Origin: VRUE01 sp963699225
Lineage (GTDB): Bacteria > Actinomycetota > Thermoleophilia > Solirubrobacterales > 70-9
Direction: 5' to 3'
Length of the DNA stretch: 64,000 bases
Assembly (NCBI GenBank): GCA_963699225.1
Contig: OY969423.1
Coordinates: forward strand, 2,356,001 to 2,420,000
Made by a program: the position numbers and the translations under genes. Of the stretch, positions 18,121 to 26,808 are shown piece by piece. Below the pieces are notes generated by a model. That model searched no databases. It was not told the DNA's origin and saw nothing but the letters and a program-made list of their open reading frames with translations. Numbering within the stretch: the stretch's first letter is position 1; each line of letters begins with the position of its first letter.

Positions 18121-20445
18121 GGGGACTTCGGGGGATTCGTACCAGTCGATCCAGGCATTGCATGCCTGGTTGAGTGGGACGATGCGGTGTGGCCTGGCGG
18201 GTACTGCGACCAGCTCGCCGAGGGTCGCTGTGCCCGAGTACCCCGACAGCCGCTGCAGCGTGCTCGGCTCGGCGGCATTGACTGTGAATGGGATCGGCTT
18301 GCCGGTGCCGCGAATTTCGCCCGCGGGCCAGAACTGGCCCTCGTTGGCGAGGCTGATCGTGTTCGGCCGCTGGCCGTCGAGCGCGGCGGGCAGGGCCTGT
18401 TCGAAGCCGGGCGCGCTCAGGTTTAGGTCGAAGGGGGAGAAGTACTGGATCGAAAGGCGCCAGCGACCGCTTGGCAGGCGCAGGGTCTGCGCGGCGCTCT
18501 GACCGGCTTCGAGTTCCGCCGCGGGCGCCCAGCGACCCTTGCCGCCGACCACCGCGCCCGGGAAGAGCGAGGCGCGGCCGCCGCTGGCGAGGAGAATGCG
18601 GATCTCCGGCGAGGCGCAATCGGCGTGGGCCGCCGGTTCGGTCCCCTCGAGCAGCACGTGCCGGTTCTCGGGTGGCGCGCCGATGCGCTTCCAGAGGATG
18701 TATGAGGGGGTGGCGGCGACCCGCTTGAAGCCCGTCGGCGCTTCGCTGTTCCAGGCGGCGCGGCCGGTGATCACGTAGGGGAAGCGCTCGAGGGTTCCGT
18801 GCGAGAAGGAGTCGAAGTCGATCGGGCTGTAGGCGTCGCCGGTGTCGAACGGCTTTTCCGGGCTGGGGGAGACGTCGGCGTCGGGGAACTCGACCAGGGG
18901 CACGTGGGTGTCGGCGCCCATCAGCTCGTAGGCGGCGTAGCGGTCCTGGCCGGCGTAGAGGACGGGTTCGCCGTGCACGATCGGGATCAGGGCCTGCAGC
19001 TCGGAGCCGTGGCCGGGGGGGCCGATCGGGGCATCGCGCAGGACCAGCAGGCTCGAGTAGACGGCGCCGCCGACGAAGGCGACCGCGACCACGGCCCAGG
19101 CCACTCGCATCGCGCTCCGCCGTCCGGCCTCGAACAGCAGCGGGCGGATCGCGATCAGCATCGCCAGCGGCGCGGCGATCATCAGCGCCTTGGCCTGCGA
19201 GTACTCGCCGCTGCTCGCTACCGAGGCGAGGTAGAGCAGCGTGCAGCCGGCGAGCGCCACTGGCACGGCGAAGTTGCGGCGGCGCAGCCACCAGGTGCCG
19301 CCGAGCAGGATCGCGGCCGCGGCGATCACCGTCGCCAGCCCGGTCAGTTGGGCGCCGCCAGCGGCGTTGAGGCGGTAGTTGGAGGCCGGCCAGACCCCAA
19401 GCACCTCGAGCGGTGAGACCGGCCCGTAAGTGTTGGTGCCGGCGACGCGGTTGAAGCCGTGGATGAAGGCGAAAGGGCCGACGACGGTGAGCACGGCGAG
19501 GACTCCGAGCACGGCGACGATCAGCAGCGTCGCCGGTTGGCGCAGGGTCTGCAGCCACGATCGCGGTGCCAGCGCGCGGCGCAGCGGCGCGAAGGTGAGC
19601 GCCCAGATCGCGAAGATCACCAGCGGCCAGGCGAGCCCGGCGAAGCTGTAGGAGAAGAAGATCCCGGTTGCTAGGGCAAGGCCGAGGATTGCGGTGCCGA
19701 AGGCGGGCGGGCCCGTCTCGCCCCGCTCGCGCTCGAGCCGGTGCAGGAGCAGGGCGAAGGCGAGGACGAAGAGCGCCTCGCCGGTCTCCTTGAAGGCGCC
19801 CTGGGCGAAGTAGGAGGCACCGAGGTAGGGGATCGCGACGAGGACCGCGGCGAGGATCCGTCGGCCCGGGCCGAGGTCGTCGAGCGCGGTCAGGGTGACG
19901 AGCGCGGTGAGGATGCCGATCGCGAAGATCTCACCGACGAAGGCCTGGCCGAGGCCGATGCCCGGCAGGGCGGCGATGCCCGCCGCCAGCGCGTGTGGTC
20001 CCAGGGGATAGCCGGCTTCCGGCGCCGGGCCGAGGCCGCTGCGCAGCCACTCGGCCCAGGCCAGGTGCAGGCCGAGGTCGTTGTTGAAGCCGACGCCGAT
20101 GATCCCCCAGCGACCGCTGATCGCGAACGGGATCGAGAAGGCGAGGGCGACGATCAACGCGACCGGCCAGCCCTCGCGCAGCAGCGAGGCGCCGCTGACC
20201 GCGCGCGGCCGCCACCAGAGCAGTGCGGCAGCGGCGATGACGAGGAGGACGAGGCCGATCGTCGCGCTGGTCGCGTGCCCGGGCGCCCGGGCGAGGAAGC
20301 CGGTCACCGTCAGCACGGCGCCGAAGCCGACCGCGGGCGCCAGCCAGCGTCGCGACTCGCCTCCGCCGGCGAGGCCGAGGATCGCGTGTCCAACCAGCAG
20401 CGAGGCGGCGCAGATCAGCGCCGCCGAGGCGTAGGTCCCGATCAT
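18118..20445 (-). CDS. Large polytopic membrane protein, glycosyltransferase-like
   Basis: 775 aa, not assigned to a family with confidence. The first about 480 residues hold many hydrophobic helices (at least ten), in a pattern like GT-C-type glycosyltransferases or O-antigen/arabinosyl-transferase-like proteins. The C-terminal about 270 residues are soluble and strand-rich, probably outside the cell (segments such as LRLPSGRWRLSIQYFSPFDL look like a jelly-roll). No clear catalytic DxD motif was identified. The ATG start at 20445 directly precedes a hydrophobic helix. Its stop lies in the palindromic element. Confidence 0.6.
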   Translation of the reverse strand: MIGTYASAALICAASLLVGHAILGLAGGGESRRWLAPAVGFGAVLTVTGFLARAPGHATSATIGLVLLVIAAAALLWWRPRAVSGASLLREGWPVALIVALAFSIPFAISGRWGIIGVGFNNDLGLHLAWAEWLRSGLGPAPEAGYPLGPHALAAGIAALPGIGLGQAFVGEIFAIGILTALVTLTALDDLGPGRRILAAVLVAIPYLGASYFAQGAFKETGEALFVLAFALLLHRLERERGETGPPAFGTAILGLALATGIFFSYSFAGLAWPLVIFAIWALTFAPLRRALAPRSWLQTLRQPATLLIVAVLGVLAVLTVVGPFAFIHGFNRVAGTNTYGPVSPLEVLGVWPASNYRLNAAGGAQLTGLATVIAAAAILLGGTWWLRRRNFAVPVALAGCTLLYLASVASSGEYSQAKALMIAAPLAMLIAIRPLLFEAGRRSAMRVAWAVVAVAFVGGAVYSSLLVLRDAPIGPPGHGSELQALIPIVHGEPVLYAGQDRYAAYELMGADTHVPLVEFPDADVSPSPEKPFDTGDAYSPIDFDSFSHGTLERFPYVITGRAAWNSEAPTGFKRVAATPSYILWKRIGAPPENRHVLLEGTEPAAHADCASPEIRILLASGGRASLFPGAVVGGKGRWAPAAELEAGQSAAQTLRLPSGRWRLSIQYFSPFDLNLSAPGFEQALPAALDGQRPNTISLANEGQFWPAGEIRGTGKPIPFTVNAAEPSTLQRLSGYSGTATLGELVAVPARPHRIVPLNQACNAWIDWYESPEVP

Positions 20446-20490
20446 CAGGGGCGCAAACTATGGCAGCGAGGGGCGCTGGCGCCGCCTCGC

Positions 20491-21201
20491 TCAGTACTTC
20501 TCGGCCGCCCGTTCCAGCGCCGGGCGCAGCTCCTCGCCCCTGAGCGGCTCGTTGTGGCCGGTGCCGACGACCTTTGGCTCGAGCGCCGCCAGCTTGTGAA
20601 CCGACTCCTTCGCCTTGGTGTGATCCCAGGCCCAGGCGGGGTGGGGGACGCTCGCCTCGCCCGCGGGTAGCGGCTTGCCCATCTTGGTCGAGTCGAGCAG
20701 GTAGATCGTGTCGCTGATGAGCGCCACTCCGTCGCTCTCGCGCCAGAGGCCGATCTGGCCCGGCGCGTGGCCGGGGAAATGGATCACCCGGAACCCCGCC
20801 ACCTCATCGCCCTCCGCGACGGTGCCGGCGATCTTCACCGCGCCGCCGTCCCAGCGCCGCAGCAGCAGCGGGTAGAGCCAGCGCGCCGGCGCCGGCAGCG
20901 CCGAGATTTCCATGTAGGGGGCGATCGCCGCGTCGCCTTCGGCGTCGGCGACTTCGTCGGGATGGCAGAAGACGGGAACCCCCATCGAGGGGGCGGTGCC
21001 GCGGTGGTCGGCGTGGGCGTGGCCGAGCACGACACGCTTCACCCCGCCCAGTTGCTGCCCAGCCGCCCGTGCCTGCTTCACCATCGCCTTGGTGCCGGCG
21101 TCGAACTGCACGACCCCGTCGCCGTCCTCGAGGAAGTAGATGTTCATCGCCTTGCGGGTATCCCCGCGCAGCAGCCAGACCCCGTCGGCAACCTTCTCCA
21201 T
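20491..21201 (-). CDS. MBL-fold metallo-hydrolase
   Basis: 236 aa metallo-beta-lactamase-fold enzyme. The zinc motif HAHADH is present (VVLGHAHADHRG), with the later His in FPGHAPGQ and the bridging Asp in ISDTIY. The arrangement fits the glyoxalase-II-like/general MBL hydrolase group. Substrate unknown. Transcribed in the same direction as the membrane protein downstream, with a 45-bp gap. Confidence 0.85.
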   Translation of the reverse strand: MEKVADGVWLLRGDTRKAMNIYFLEDGDGVVQFDAGTKAMVKQARAAGQQLGGVKRVVLGHAHADHRGTAPSMGVPVFCHPDEVADAEGDAAIAPYMEISALPAPARWLYPLLLRRWDGGAVKIAGTVAEGDEVAGFRVIHFPGHAPGQIGLWRESDGVALISDTIYLLDSTKMGKPLPAGEASVPHPAWAWDHTKAKESVHKLAALEPKVVGTGHNEPLRGEELRPALERAAEKY

Positions 21202-21216
21202 GATGAGATCAGCCTA

Positions 21217-21369
21217 ATGCCAGCTCTCTGGAAAGCCGGAATGGCGATACTGCTGATCTGCCTGCTCGCCTCGATGGGGATCGCGATCTACCGCCTGGCG
21301 ACGACGCCGAGCGAAATCCTCGGCGATGGCTTCCACGGCCTGCCTGTTCGCGCCCACGGCTCCCGTTAG
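21217..21369 (+). CDS. Small single-pass membrane protein
   Basis: 50 aa reading frame from ATG 21217, divergent from the MBL gene. It contains one hydrophobic helix (AGMAILLICLLASMGIAIYR) and a short polar tail. The stop lies 38 bp before the UspA gene start, so the two could be co-transcribed. No family recognised. Support is the ATG, the clean membrane helix and the position in an otherwise empty gap. Confidence 0.5.
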   Translation: MPALWKAGMAILLICLLASMGIAIYRLATTPSEILGDGFHGLPVRAHGSR

Positions 21370-21407
21370 TATCGGCCCCGTTCAGCTGACCGAGCAGAGG
21401 AGGCGGC

Positions 21408-21851
21408 GTGTTCACTCGCATCGTGGTTGGAACCGATGGGTCGGAGACGGCCGCTGAGGCGGTCCGCCAGGCCGTCGACCTCGCCAAGCTCGCTGGCGCC
21501 CAGCTCAGCATCGTCAGCGCCTACGCACCCGTCTCGAAACGGCAGGTTGAAGGCGAGAAGGAAGGCGCACCGGCTGACGTCCAGTATGAGATCGGCCCGC
21601 GCGAGGACGTCAACCTGGTCCTCGACGCCGCCGCTGCGGCGGCCCGCAAGGAGGGGATCGAGGTGCAGACGCACCCGGTCGAGGGCGACCCTGCCGAGGG
21701 CATCCTCAACGTTGCCGAAGAGACCAAAGCCGACCTGATCGTGGTCGGCAACAAGGGCATGACCGGGGCGCGGCGCTTCCTGCTCGGCAGCGTCCCCAAC
21801 AACGTCTCCCACCACGCGCCCTGCAGCGTGATCATCGTCCGCACGAGCTGA
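21408..21851 (+). CDS. Universal stress protein (UspA family)
   Basis: 147 aa single Usp domain. N-terminal strand IVVGTDGSETA and the ATP-binding loop near the C-terminus VVGNKGMTGARRFLLGSVPNNV, with the G-x2-G-x9-GS pattern of ATP-binding Usps. GTG start with a strong GAGGAGG ribosome site about 5 nt upstream. The TGA stop is the left end of the second palindromic element. Confidence 0.9.
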   Translation: MFTRIVVGTDGSETAAEAVRQAVDLAKLAGAQLSIVSAYAPVSKRQVEGEKEGAPADVQYEIGPREDVNLVLDAAAAAARKEGIEVQTHPVEGDPAEGILNVAEETKADLIVVGNKGMTGARRFLLGSVPNNVSHHAPCSVIIVRTS

Positions 21852-21947
21852 GGCCGTCTGGCCGGCGCAGCTCGGCGTCCTCGGTCGCTGACGTGCAGAG
21901 CACCCTTCGCTCCCTGCGTCCTTGATCTGCTTGGCCAGACGGCCTCA
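21849..21947. repeat. Palindromic paired-stop element, copy 2
   Basis: A 99-nt element between the convergent uspA-like and subtilase genes. The outer arms are a perfect 15-bp inverted repeat (21849-21863 and 21933-21947). The left end TGA is the Usp stop and the right end TCA is the subtilase stop read on the minus strand. The core matches copy 1 at 18021-18120 almost base for base. The arms differ at several positions from copy 1 but remain fully paired. Confidence 0.8.
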
Positions 21948-23306
21948 GCCGCCGCGGGTGGCGTGTGCTTGGCCGCGCGGTTCGGTCGCCAGGGCGGCGT
22001 CGATCAGGCCGGCGCCCTCGCGGGTCGTCGGCTGACCGAGGCTGCGGGCGGTGCGGCGCAGGCGTTTCGTCACCGCCGCCGCGCGGCTGGGCGTGCGTTT
22101 GCGTTCGACCGTGCCGCTGGCCAGCACCATTGCGGCGACGCCGGAGACGTGCGCCGCTGCCATCGAGGTGCCGACGTAGCTGCCGGGCTCACCGAAGCGG
22201 CGCGTGCTGCCGGCCTTCAGGGTCACCTGGTAGATCGAGCCCGATGAGATCGAGGCGCAGCCGCTGAGCGCCGGGCCGCCGCCGGGGGCGACGACGTCGA
22301 CGCCGCGGCCGGCCAGCGAGTAGGAGCCCAGGCAGCCGCCCTCGGTGCTGCCACCGACGCCGATCGTGTGCGGGGCGGTGGCCGGCGGGGCGACGCAGGC
22401 CTCCGAGCCGAGGTTGCCCACCGAGGCAACCGTGACCACGCCCTTGCGGTAGGCCTGCTGCAGCGCTTCGTCGACCCCGGGCACCTCGCGGCCGCAGCCG
22501 AAGTTGAAGCTCATGTTGATCACATCGGCGCCGTTGGCGACGGCGAAGCGGATGCCCTTGGCGATCTGATCGGCTCGGCCGCGCCCCTCGGCGTCGAGCA
22601 CCCGCACCGGCATCAGCTTTGCCCGGTAGGCGAGGCCGGTGAGGCCGATCCCGTTGTTGGTCTTCTCGGCGATCGTGCCGGCAACGTGGGTGCCGTGGCC
22701 GTTTTCGTCGAGCGGCAGGCGATCGCCATCGACGAAGTCGTGGCCTTTGACGAACTGCCCGGCGGCGAAGTCCGGGCTGCGGCGGAAGCGCCTGCCCATC
22801 GAGCGGTAGGCGATCCCGGTGTCCAGCACGGCGACGGTCACGCCCGCGGCGCCGGGATGCCCGGCCGCTTCCAGGTTTTCCCAGGCGCCGACGGCGTCGA
22901 TGCCGCCGGGGGAGACCGGCACCAGCGGCGTCGGCAGGCCCTCCCAGGGCAGGAAGTTCCACTGCTTCGTGACCCAGCCCCCTGGCGGCCCGGGCGGTCC
23001 GCTGAGCGGCCCGGGGTCGTTGGGGACGGTCGGTTCGTCTTCGCTCGCCGAGGCGGTGGCGATGTAGTCGGGGGCGGCGTAGGCGACGTTGGGGTTGGAT
23101 CGCAGCGCGGCCGCTGTCTCGCCAACGCTGGCCTGCCGAGGCAGCGCGATGGTTTGCGCTCGCCCGGCTCCCGCCAGCTTGACGACCAGCCTGTGCGGGA
23201 CGAAGCCATGCGCGGCCGAGACGCCGACCGCGGCCCGGCTTGGCGCCGGGGCGAGCATCAGGGCCGCGAGCAGGGTTGCGGCGGCGATCGGGAAGCGTCG
23301 GTTCAT
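21945..23306 (-). CDS. Secreted subtilisin-like serine protease (S8)
   Basis: About 453 aa from ATG 23306, chosen because it begins a clear signal peptide (RRFPIAAATLLAALMLAPAP, cleaved near SRA-A). A further upstream in-frame extension overlaps tadA antisense and looks spurious. An I9-like propeptide segment is followed by the catalytic triad in order: Asp162 (AVLDTGIAY), His204 (NGHGTHVAGT), Ser381 (GTSMAAAHVSG). A short C-terminal tail follows. Convergent with the Usp gene across the palindromic element and divergent from tadA. Confidence 0.9.
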   Translation of the reverse strand: MNRRFPIAAATLLAALMLAPAPSRAAVGVSAAHGFVPHRLVVKLAGAGRAQTIALPRQASVGETAAALRSNPNVAYAAPDYIATASASEDEPTVPNDPGPLSGPPGPPGGWVTKQWNFLPWEGLPTPLVPVSPGGIDAVGAWENLEAAGHPGAAGVTVAVLDTGIAYRSMGRRFRRSPDFAAGQFVKGHDFVDGDRLPLDENGHGTHVAGTIAEKTNNGIGLTGLAYRAKLMPVRVLDAEGRGRADQIAKGIRFAVANGADVINMSFNFGCGREVPGVDEALQQAYRKGVVTVASVGNLGSEACVAPPATAPHTIGVGGSTEGGCLGSYSLAGRGVDVVAPGGGPALSGCASISSGSIYQVTLKAGSTRRFGEPGSYVGTSMAAAHVSGVAAMVLASGTVERKRTPSRAAAVTKRLRRTARSLGQPTTREGAGLIDAALATEPRGQAHATRGG

Positions 23307-23399
23307 CTTTTGGTTTGCCCCTGAATCCCTGCAATCGAGCGGGCTCCTCCCTAACACCAGCCCGCCGATGAAGTTGTAGTCCCACATACTCCCCCATGT

Positions 23400-23867
23400 A
23401 TGCAGGGCGAAGTTGCAAAGCCGCTGACCGAGCGAATGATGACGCTGGCGATCGAGCGGGCCCGAGAGGCCGAGCGCCACGGCGACGTGCCGATCGGCGC
23501 GGTGATCGCACGTGAGGGCGAGGTCCTCGCCGCCGCCGGCAACGAGCGCGAGCTGCGCGCCGACCCGACCGCCCACGCCGAGATCCTCGCCATCCGCGCT
23601 GCCGCCGAAGCGCTCGGCGGCTGGCGCCTGCCCGGCACGACCCTCTACGTGACGCTCGAGCCCTGCGCGATGTGCGCCGGCGCGATCGTCCTCGCCCGCA
23701 TTCCCAGCCTCGTCTTCGGCGCTCCGGACCCCAAGGCGGGCGCCGCCGGCAGCGTCCTCGACGTGCTCGCCGAGCCGGCGCTCAACCACCGCCCCGAAGT
23801 GAGCGGCGGCGTTCTCGAGGCCGAGTGCGCCGCCCTGCTGCGCGGCTTCTTCGCGGCTCGGCGCTGA
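23400..23867 (+). CDS. tadA: tRNA-specific adenosine deaminase
   Basis: 155 aa zinc deaminase that converts A34 to inosine in tRNA-Arg(ACG). Zinc and catalytic motifs are HAEILAI (His and Glu) and PCAMCAGA (two Cys). ATG at 23400; internal ATG codons at 23436 and 23439 are possible alternatives. A tRNA-Ser gene follows 23 bp after the stop. Confidence 0.92.
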   Translation: MQGEVAKPLTERMMTLAIERAREAERHGDVPIGAVIAREGEVLAAAGNERELRADPTAHAEILAIRAAAEALGGWRLPGTTLYVTLEPCAMCAGAIVLARIPSLVFGAPDPKAGAAGSVLDVLAEPALNHRPEVSGGVLEAECAALLRGFFAARR

Positions 23868-23889
23868 GTCAATACCCTTCGGTTTACCC

Positions 23890-23979
23890 GGAGAGGTGTC
23901 CGAGTGGCTTAAGGAGCGCGACTGGAAATCGCGTGGGCGGGGTTAACCCGCCTCGTGGGTTCGAATCCCACCCTCTCCG
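23890..23979 (+). tRNA. tRNA-Ser (GGA)
   Basis: 90 nt. Acceptor stem GGAGAGG pairs with CCTCTCC and the discriminator is G. The anticodon loop CTGGAAA gives anticodon GGA. A long variable arm (GTGGGCGGG...CCCGCCT) is typical of class II serine tRNA. T-loop GGTTCGAATCC. Confidence 0.95.
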
Positions 23980-24034
23980 TTCCGAGGTGCAACGTTTTCT
24001 GGCCCCACAGGGCCACAACGCGTTGCACCGATGG

Positions 24035-25969
24035 TCAGGCGACGGCGGTCTGCGGCAACGTTTGCGGGGCTGGCAGCTCGAGCACGATCGACTCGCCTTC
24101 GCCCGGACGCAATGCTGGCCGGTGGCCGCGCAGGCGCTCGTGATTGCAGACGACGTAGCACCACTCCATCAGCCGCATTCGCGAGGCCGAGTCGATTTCG
24201 GTGATCGTCGCGCCGACCAGGTGGCGCCCGTCCGCCTCGCGGCAGGAGCGCACCTCGACCTGGGCGGCGACCTCGTGCGAGTTGCCGGCAGCGTCTTCGA
24301 GCTGCAGCAGGATCGCCGGTTTGGCGCCGACCGTGAGCGGGGCGTCGAGGACGAGGCCGACCCCGGCCGCACTGGCGTCGATCAGCCGGCCGCTGACGTG
24401 GCCCTCCTCGGAGTAGCACTCCGCCTCGGCGTCGCCCTCGAAGCGGTAGACGAGTCGCCGTTGCTGGCGGCGGCCGACGGCGAAGAGCGTGCGCAGGATG
24501 CGTCGCATCTCGATCAGGCCGAGCAGCGGCACGATCACGGCGGCGATCCCGGGCAGGTCGGGTAGCGGCCCGACCCCGGCGAGGTCGAGCAGGCGCAGTA
24601 CGGTTCCGGCGCCGACGACGACGGCGCAGACGATCACCAGGCGCAGCTTGCGCACCGACTCGAACCCGCCGCCACCGGTGCCCTGCTTCGGCGTCACCTT
24701 GAAGGCGGTGTGGCCGGGGCGGAAGATGCAGCGCAGGGCGCGGGTGTAGATCTCCATCGTCAGCAGCTCGTAGTGGGCGGTCTCGCCGATCTTCATGTAG
24801 CCGCGGGCGAGGGCGGCGCCGGCGCCGAGGTTGAGCGTCAGGTAGGGCAGCCAGAGCGCCGCCAGCGCCACCACGCTGATCTTCATCGGCAGCTCGCCGG
24901 TCCACATCACCAGGCCCAGCGTCGCCATCAGCAGCAGCCGCATCGGCGGCGCCAGGTAGGCGAAGAGGCTGGCGAAGTAGGAGAGGCGCTGCAGCGGCAT
25001 CAGCTCTTTTGCGCGCAGGGGGGACTCGGGCAGGGTGAAGACGGCGAGGTTGCCACGCGCCCAGCGGTCGCGCTGCAGCAGGTAGCCGTCGAGGTCGTGC
25101 GGGGCGAGGCCCTGGACCAGGACCTCGTCGTGGTAGCGGCTCTTCCAGCCATGGCGCTGCATGCGGATCGTCGTGTGGAAGTCCTCGGCGATCGTCTCGG
25201 TGGCGACGCCGCCGATCTCGAGCAGGGCCTGGCGTCGAATCAGCGCGGCGGAGCCGCACCAGTAGGCGGCGCCGTGGCGGTCCTTGCCGGGGCAGACGAC
25301 ACGGTAGAAGAGCGACTGCTCGTGGCGGCCGACGACGTAGTGCTGGACCGAGTCGTGGTTGAAGAAGTCGTGTGGGCTCTGCACCAGGGCCATGCGCTCG
25401 TCGTCGAAGTAGCCGACCATCGCGTCGAGCGCGTCGGGCATCGGCACGTGGTCGGCGTCGAGCATCAGCACCAGCTCGCTCTCGGTGCGAGTGAGCGCCG
25501 CGTTGATGTTGCCCGCCTTGGCGTGCGAGTTGTCGGGCCGGGTCAGGTACTCGGCCCCGGCGAGCCTGGCGAGCTCCGCCATCTCCGGCCGTTTGCCGTC
25601 GTCGAGCAGGTAGGTGGTGTGGGGATAGGTGAGCGCGCGGCAGCCAGCCAGGGTTGCGGCGACCACCTCGTGCGGCTCGTCATAGGTGCAGACGTAGACG
25701 TCGACGGTGCGCCCCGGCGTCGTCGGCGGCCGCACCGCGGGCGGCCGCGACCAGGAGAACCAGGCCAAGGTGCCGAGCGCCCAGAGCCCGTAGATCTCGG
25801 TTAGCAGCAGCATCCCGTAGGCGACCGGGCTGGCCCCCTGGCTGCTCCAGCCGATCCGCCAGATCAGGTAGCCGACCCCCCAGAGCAGGGCGACGATCGC
25901 CAGCGAGCGCAGCAGCAGCGGGTGGCGGTCGAAGAACCGTCCGACACTTGTCTGCTCGCCGCCTTGCAC
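24035..25969 (-). CDS. Cellulose-synthase-like glycosyltransferase with PilZ domain
   Basis: 644 aa membrane GT2 enzyme of the BcsA type, making a beta-linked polysaccharide from a UDP-sugar. Two N-terminal helices (about 20-40 and 50-72) are followed by the catalytic core: DDGKRPE (123-129), DADHVP (171-176), AEDFHTT (Asp263 region) and QRDRW (299-303). Several membrane helices follow. A C-terminal PilZ domain has an Arg-rich RRQQRRLVYR and DASAAGVGL, implying cyclic-di-GMP control. GTG start at 25969. No bcsB, bcsZ or diguanylate cyclase gene is next to it, so the product (cellulose or another glucan) is uncertain. Confidence 0.88.
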   Translation of the reverse strand: MQGGEQTSVGRFFDRHPLLLRSLAIVALLWGVGYLIWRIGWSSQGASPVAYGMLLLTEIYGLWALGTLAWFSWSRPPAVRPPTTPGRTVDVYVCTYDEPHEVVAATLAGCRALTYPHTTYLLDDGKRPEMAELARLAGAEYLTRPDNSHAKAGNINAALTRTESELVLMLDADHVPMPDALDAMVGYFDDERMALVQSPHDFFNHDSVQHYVVGRHEQSLFYRVVCPGKDRHGAAYWCGSAALIRRQALLEIGGVATETIAEDFHTTIRMQRHGWKSRYHDEVLVQGLAPHDLDGYLLQRDRWARGNLAVFTLPESPLRAKELMPLQRLSYFASLFAYLAPPMRLLLMATLGLVMWTGELPMKISVVALAALWLPYLTLNLGAGAALARGYMKIGETAHYELLTMEIYTRALRCIFRPGHTAFKVTPKQGTGGGGFESVRKLRLVIVCAVVVGAGTVLRLLDLAGVGPLPDLPGIAAVIVPLLGLIEMRRILRTLFAVGRRQQRRLVYRFEGDAEAECYSEEGHVSGRLIDASAAGVGLVLDAPLTVGAKPAILLQLEDAAGNSHEVAAQVEVRSCREADGRHLVGATITEIDSASRMRLMEWCYVVCNHERLRGHRPALRPGEGESIVLELPAPQTLPQTAVA

Positions 25970-26130
25970 GTTGCTGCATCGGCGCCCCTATGCCGTTTCT
26001 TGAACCCGGATAGTCGTCGACCGGCAGCGGCACGTCATCTGGCGGCGCTACTTTGGATTCCTCACGTTCGCCGAAAAGGAGACGATGTCCGTTGCAAAGC
26101 AGACAAGCAGCTCTCATAGGGGGATCTGAG

Positions 26131-26808
26131 GTGGCGGCACCGGGCCAGTGGCTGGTGGGACTTGAAGAGCGGGCCGCGACGCAGTTGGAGGCGATGCTGG
26201 CCTCGAGCGCGTTCCTGCGGGCGTTCCATGAAGGGGTGGAGACGCACCAGGGGTTCTACCGGCGGCACATCTTGGAGACGGCCATCCGCATTCGTATGAA
26301 CAACGAGGTCGATAGCTTCGCTCTGACCAGGACGATCAAGCACGATCGAGTCGCGGAGCGGCTTCTCGCCTACCTCCACGAGGAGTACGGCCATGATCGA
26401 ATGTTCGAAGATGACCTACGCGTCATGGGAATGAGCGAGCTCGACCTGACCGAGGCCGAGCCGATGTTCGCCACGGAGCTCCTTATGGCCTTTCTCTGGA
26501 AATCGGTGGAAAGGGACGGCATGCTTCCGGCTGTGCTCTGGGATTGGCTCGTGGAGTGGTACTCAGCTCGCTACAACCCGCAAATTACGGAGACCGCGGC
26601 GACGGCGGTTGGGTCGGAGTCGGTGCGCCAAGCGACTCGGCACTTGGAGTTGGACGAGGAACTCGAGCACGAGGACGGCTTGACCGAAGCCTTGACGATC
26701 TTGGTCGAGCGAGATGCTTCGTTTGAGGAGGCGGAGCGGTATCTGGACCGCTTCGTGCAGCTAATCGAGATGTATTTTCAGGAGCTGCTCAGCGAGTTCG
26801 ACCTGTAG
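26131..26808 (+). CDS. Heme-oxygenase-like (putative diiron) protein
   Basis: 225 aa all-helical protein. Two ExxH-type segments, HEEYGHD (about 83-89) and HLELDEELEHED (about 171-182), with other helical acidic residues, resemble the heme-oxygenase-like diiron oxidase/TENA fold. This is fold-level inference. GTG start 26131 was chosen because it follows GGGGATCTGAG; an in-frame extension to 26053 runs back towards the divergent glycosyltransferase. The 3' end overlaps the convergent gene at 26789 by 20 bp. Substrate unknown. Confidence 0.6.
   Translation: MAAPGQWLVGLEERAATQLEAMLASSAFLRAFHEGVETHQGFYRRHILETAIRIRMNNEVDSFALTRTIKHDRVAERLLAYLHEEYGHDRMFEDDLRVMGMSELDLTEAEPMFATELLMAFLWKSVERDGMLPAVLWDWLVEWYSARYNPQITETAATAVGSESVRQATRHLELDEELEHEDGLTEALTILVERDASFEEAERYLDRFVQLIEMYFQELLSEFDL

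Noticed and set aside
22368..23324. Plus-strand frame of about 318 codons opposite the subtilase gene
   Set aside because: The minus strand carries signal peptide and full catalytic triad; the plus frame has none.
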